A DNA stretch of 64,000 nucleotides from Methylobacterium sp. WSM2598 (GTDB lineage: Bacteria; Pseudomonadota; Alphaproteobacteria; Rhizobiales; Beijerinckiaceae), in contig NZ_KB900609.1 in assembly GCF_000379105.1 (NCBI RefSeq), positions 4,493,031-4,557,030 of the forward strand, read 5' to 3'. Shown here one piece after another: positions 62,453 through 64,000 of this stretch. Under the pieces are notes generated by a model. It was given only the letters and a program-made list of their open reading frames with translations, was not told where the DNA came from and did not search any database. A program made the position numbers and the translations under genes. The first letter of the stretch is position 1; each line of letters starts with the position of its first letter.

Positions 62453-62883
62453 GGCCGCCCCCCGGCCGTGTCCTCGAGCCCGACGAGGCCGACCTTGAGG
62501 TAGCCGGCGGCCCGCAGCAGGTTCATCACCTGCATGACGTCGCCGTAGGACACGCCCTTGTCGGCGCGCAGGAAGATGCGCTCCTCCTTGTTGGCCTTCG
62601 TCGCGGCGTCGAGGGCGCCGCCGAGCGCCGGCCGGGCCACGGCCTCCTCGCCGAGGGTCACCGTCAGGTCGGCCTTCAGGGTCACGAAGACCGGCTTGTC
62701 CGGGCGCGGCTGCTGGGGGGCGGCGGAGGTCGGGAGGTCGACCTTGACGTCCACGGTCGAGAGCGGGGCCGCCACCATGAAGATGATGAGCAGGACGAGG
62801 ATCACGTCGATGAACGGCGTGATGTTGATGTCGGCGTTCTCGGCGGGCTCGCCGCCGTCATGGGACCCGAGACGGACAGCCAC
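62449..62883 (-). CDS. exbD: Biopolymer transport protein ExbD
   Basis: 144 residues from GTG 62883. One membrane helix follows ENADINITPFIDVILVLLII, with the conserved aspartate of the proton path. The periplasmic part has IFLRADKGVSYGDVMQVMNL. It works with ExbB to energise TonB. The start is 4 bp after the exbB stop codon. Confidence 0.93.
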   Translation of the reverse strand: MAVRLGSHDGGEPAENADINITPFIDVILVLLIIFMVAAPLSTVDVKVDLPTSAAPQQPRPDKPVFVTLKADLTVTLGEEAVARPALGGALDAATKANKEERIFLRADKGVSYGDVMQVMNLLRAAGYLKVGLVGLEDTAGGRP

Positions 62884-62887
62884 GGCG

Positions 62888-63868
<981 letters not shown>

Positions 63869-64000
63869 CGCGCTCGATCCTCGCTCGGTCGATCAACGGG
63901 TGCCTCGCAAGGTCTGTGTGGCGAGACGCGAAAACCGACACCGCGCCGCGAATTTTCTTCGCGCCGCCCGGTCGCCCGTGCGCACCGCCGCGCGGGGGCC

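Overview
The window is a very GC-rich (roughly 70% or more by eye) alphaproteobacterial chromosome segment. Frequent GTG/TTG starts, long antisense shadow frames, two families of palindromic intergenic repeats, and an extensive set of catabolic operons for aromatic and furan acids point to Methylobacterium or a close relative in Methylobacteriaceae. That assignment is an inference, because there is no rRNA or other marker gene here. No tRNA, rRNA or CRISPR array was seen.

Layout. Positions 1-3.8 kb hold the end of a substrate-binding protein gene, an FAD oxidoreductase, a GntR regulator and a dimeric alpha-beta-barrel protein (+ strand). Positions 4.0-12.7 kb hold one minus-strand benzoate/catechol operon: benABCD, catA, catB, catC, an aromatic-acid MFS transporter and a beta-keto acid cleavage enzyme (BKACE), with a divergent BenM/CatM-type LysR gene at 12.9 kb. 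Positions 14.3-22.1 kb hold an IlvD/Edd-type sugar-acid dehydratase divergent from a sugar ABC importer, a Gfo/Idh/MocA dehydrogenase and a GntR regulator, with a mirrored operator pair between them. Positions 22.3-36.4 kb hold what looks like a complete furfural/5-hydroxymethylfurfural (HMF) and furoate pathway: a GMC oxidase (hmfH), UbiD (hmfF), LysR, UbiX (hmfG), an MFS transporter, hmfE, hmfD, hmfC, hmfB and hmfA, the last with a fused CoxG-like domain.

Positions 36.7-43.9 kb are mixed: a trypsin-like protease, an AraC regulator with a sodium:solute symporter, an SDR remnant, a quinol-monooxygenase-like protein, an aminotransferase, and 5-formyl-THF cyclo-ligase preceded by two perfect hairpins. 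Positions 44-50 kb carry a hybrid histidine kinase, small secreted or membrane proteins, a decayed AmpG-like transporter, a DUF7002-like protein and a small cytochrome c.

Positions 50.2-58.4 kb hold a FecI/FecR-TonB receptor-ABC system for iron-siderophore uptake. It is visibly decaying: the receptor gene is interrupted by a ~164-bp element with terminal inverted repeats, and one ABC half-transporter is frameshifted. Positions 58.5-63.9 kb hold a cysteine-synthase-like enzyme, a TlpA-like thioredoxin, a secreted protein, and tonB-exbD-exbB.

How it fits together. Benzoate is taken to catechol by BenABCD and to beta-ketoadipate enol-lactone by CatABC. The BKACE at the end of that operon could replace the usual CoA-transferase/thiolase steps. 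HMF or furfural would be oxidised by HmfH, decarboxylated by prenyl-FMN-dependent HmfF (cofactor made by HmfG), activated by HmfD, hydroxylated by HmfABC and opened by HmfE to 2-oxoglutarate. Both pathways end in central metabolism. The most notable items are the BKACE in a ben-cat operon, the full hmf set, the frame-restoring insertion in the TonB receptor, and the two repeat families.
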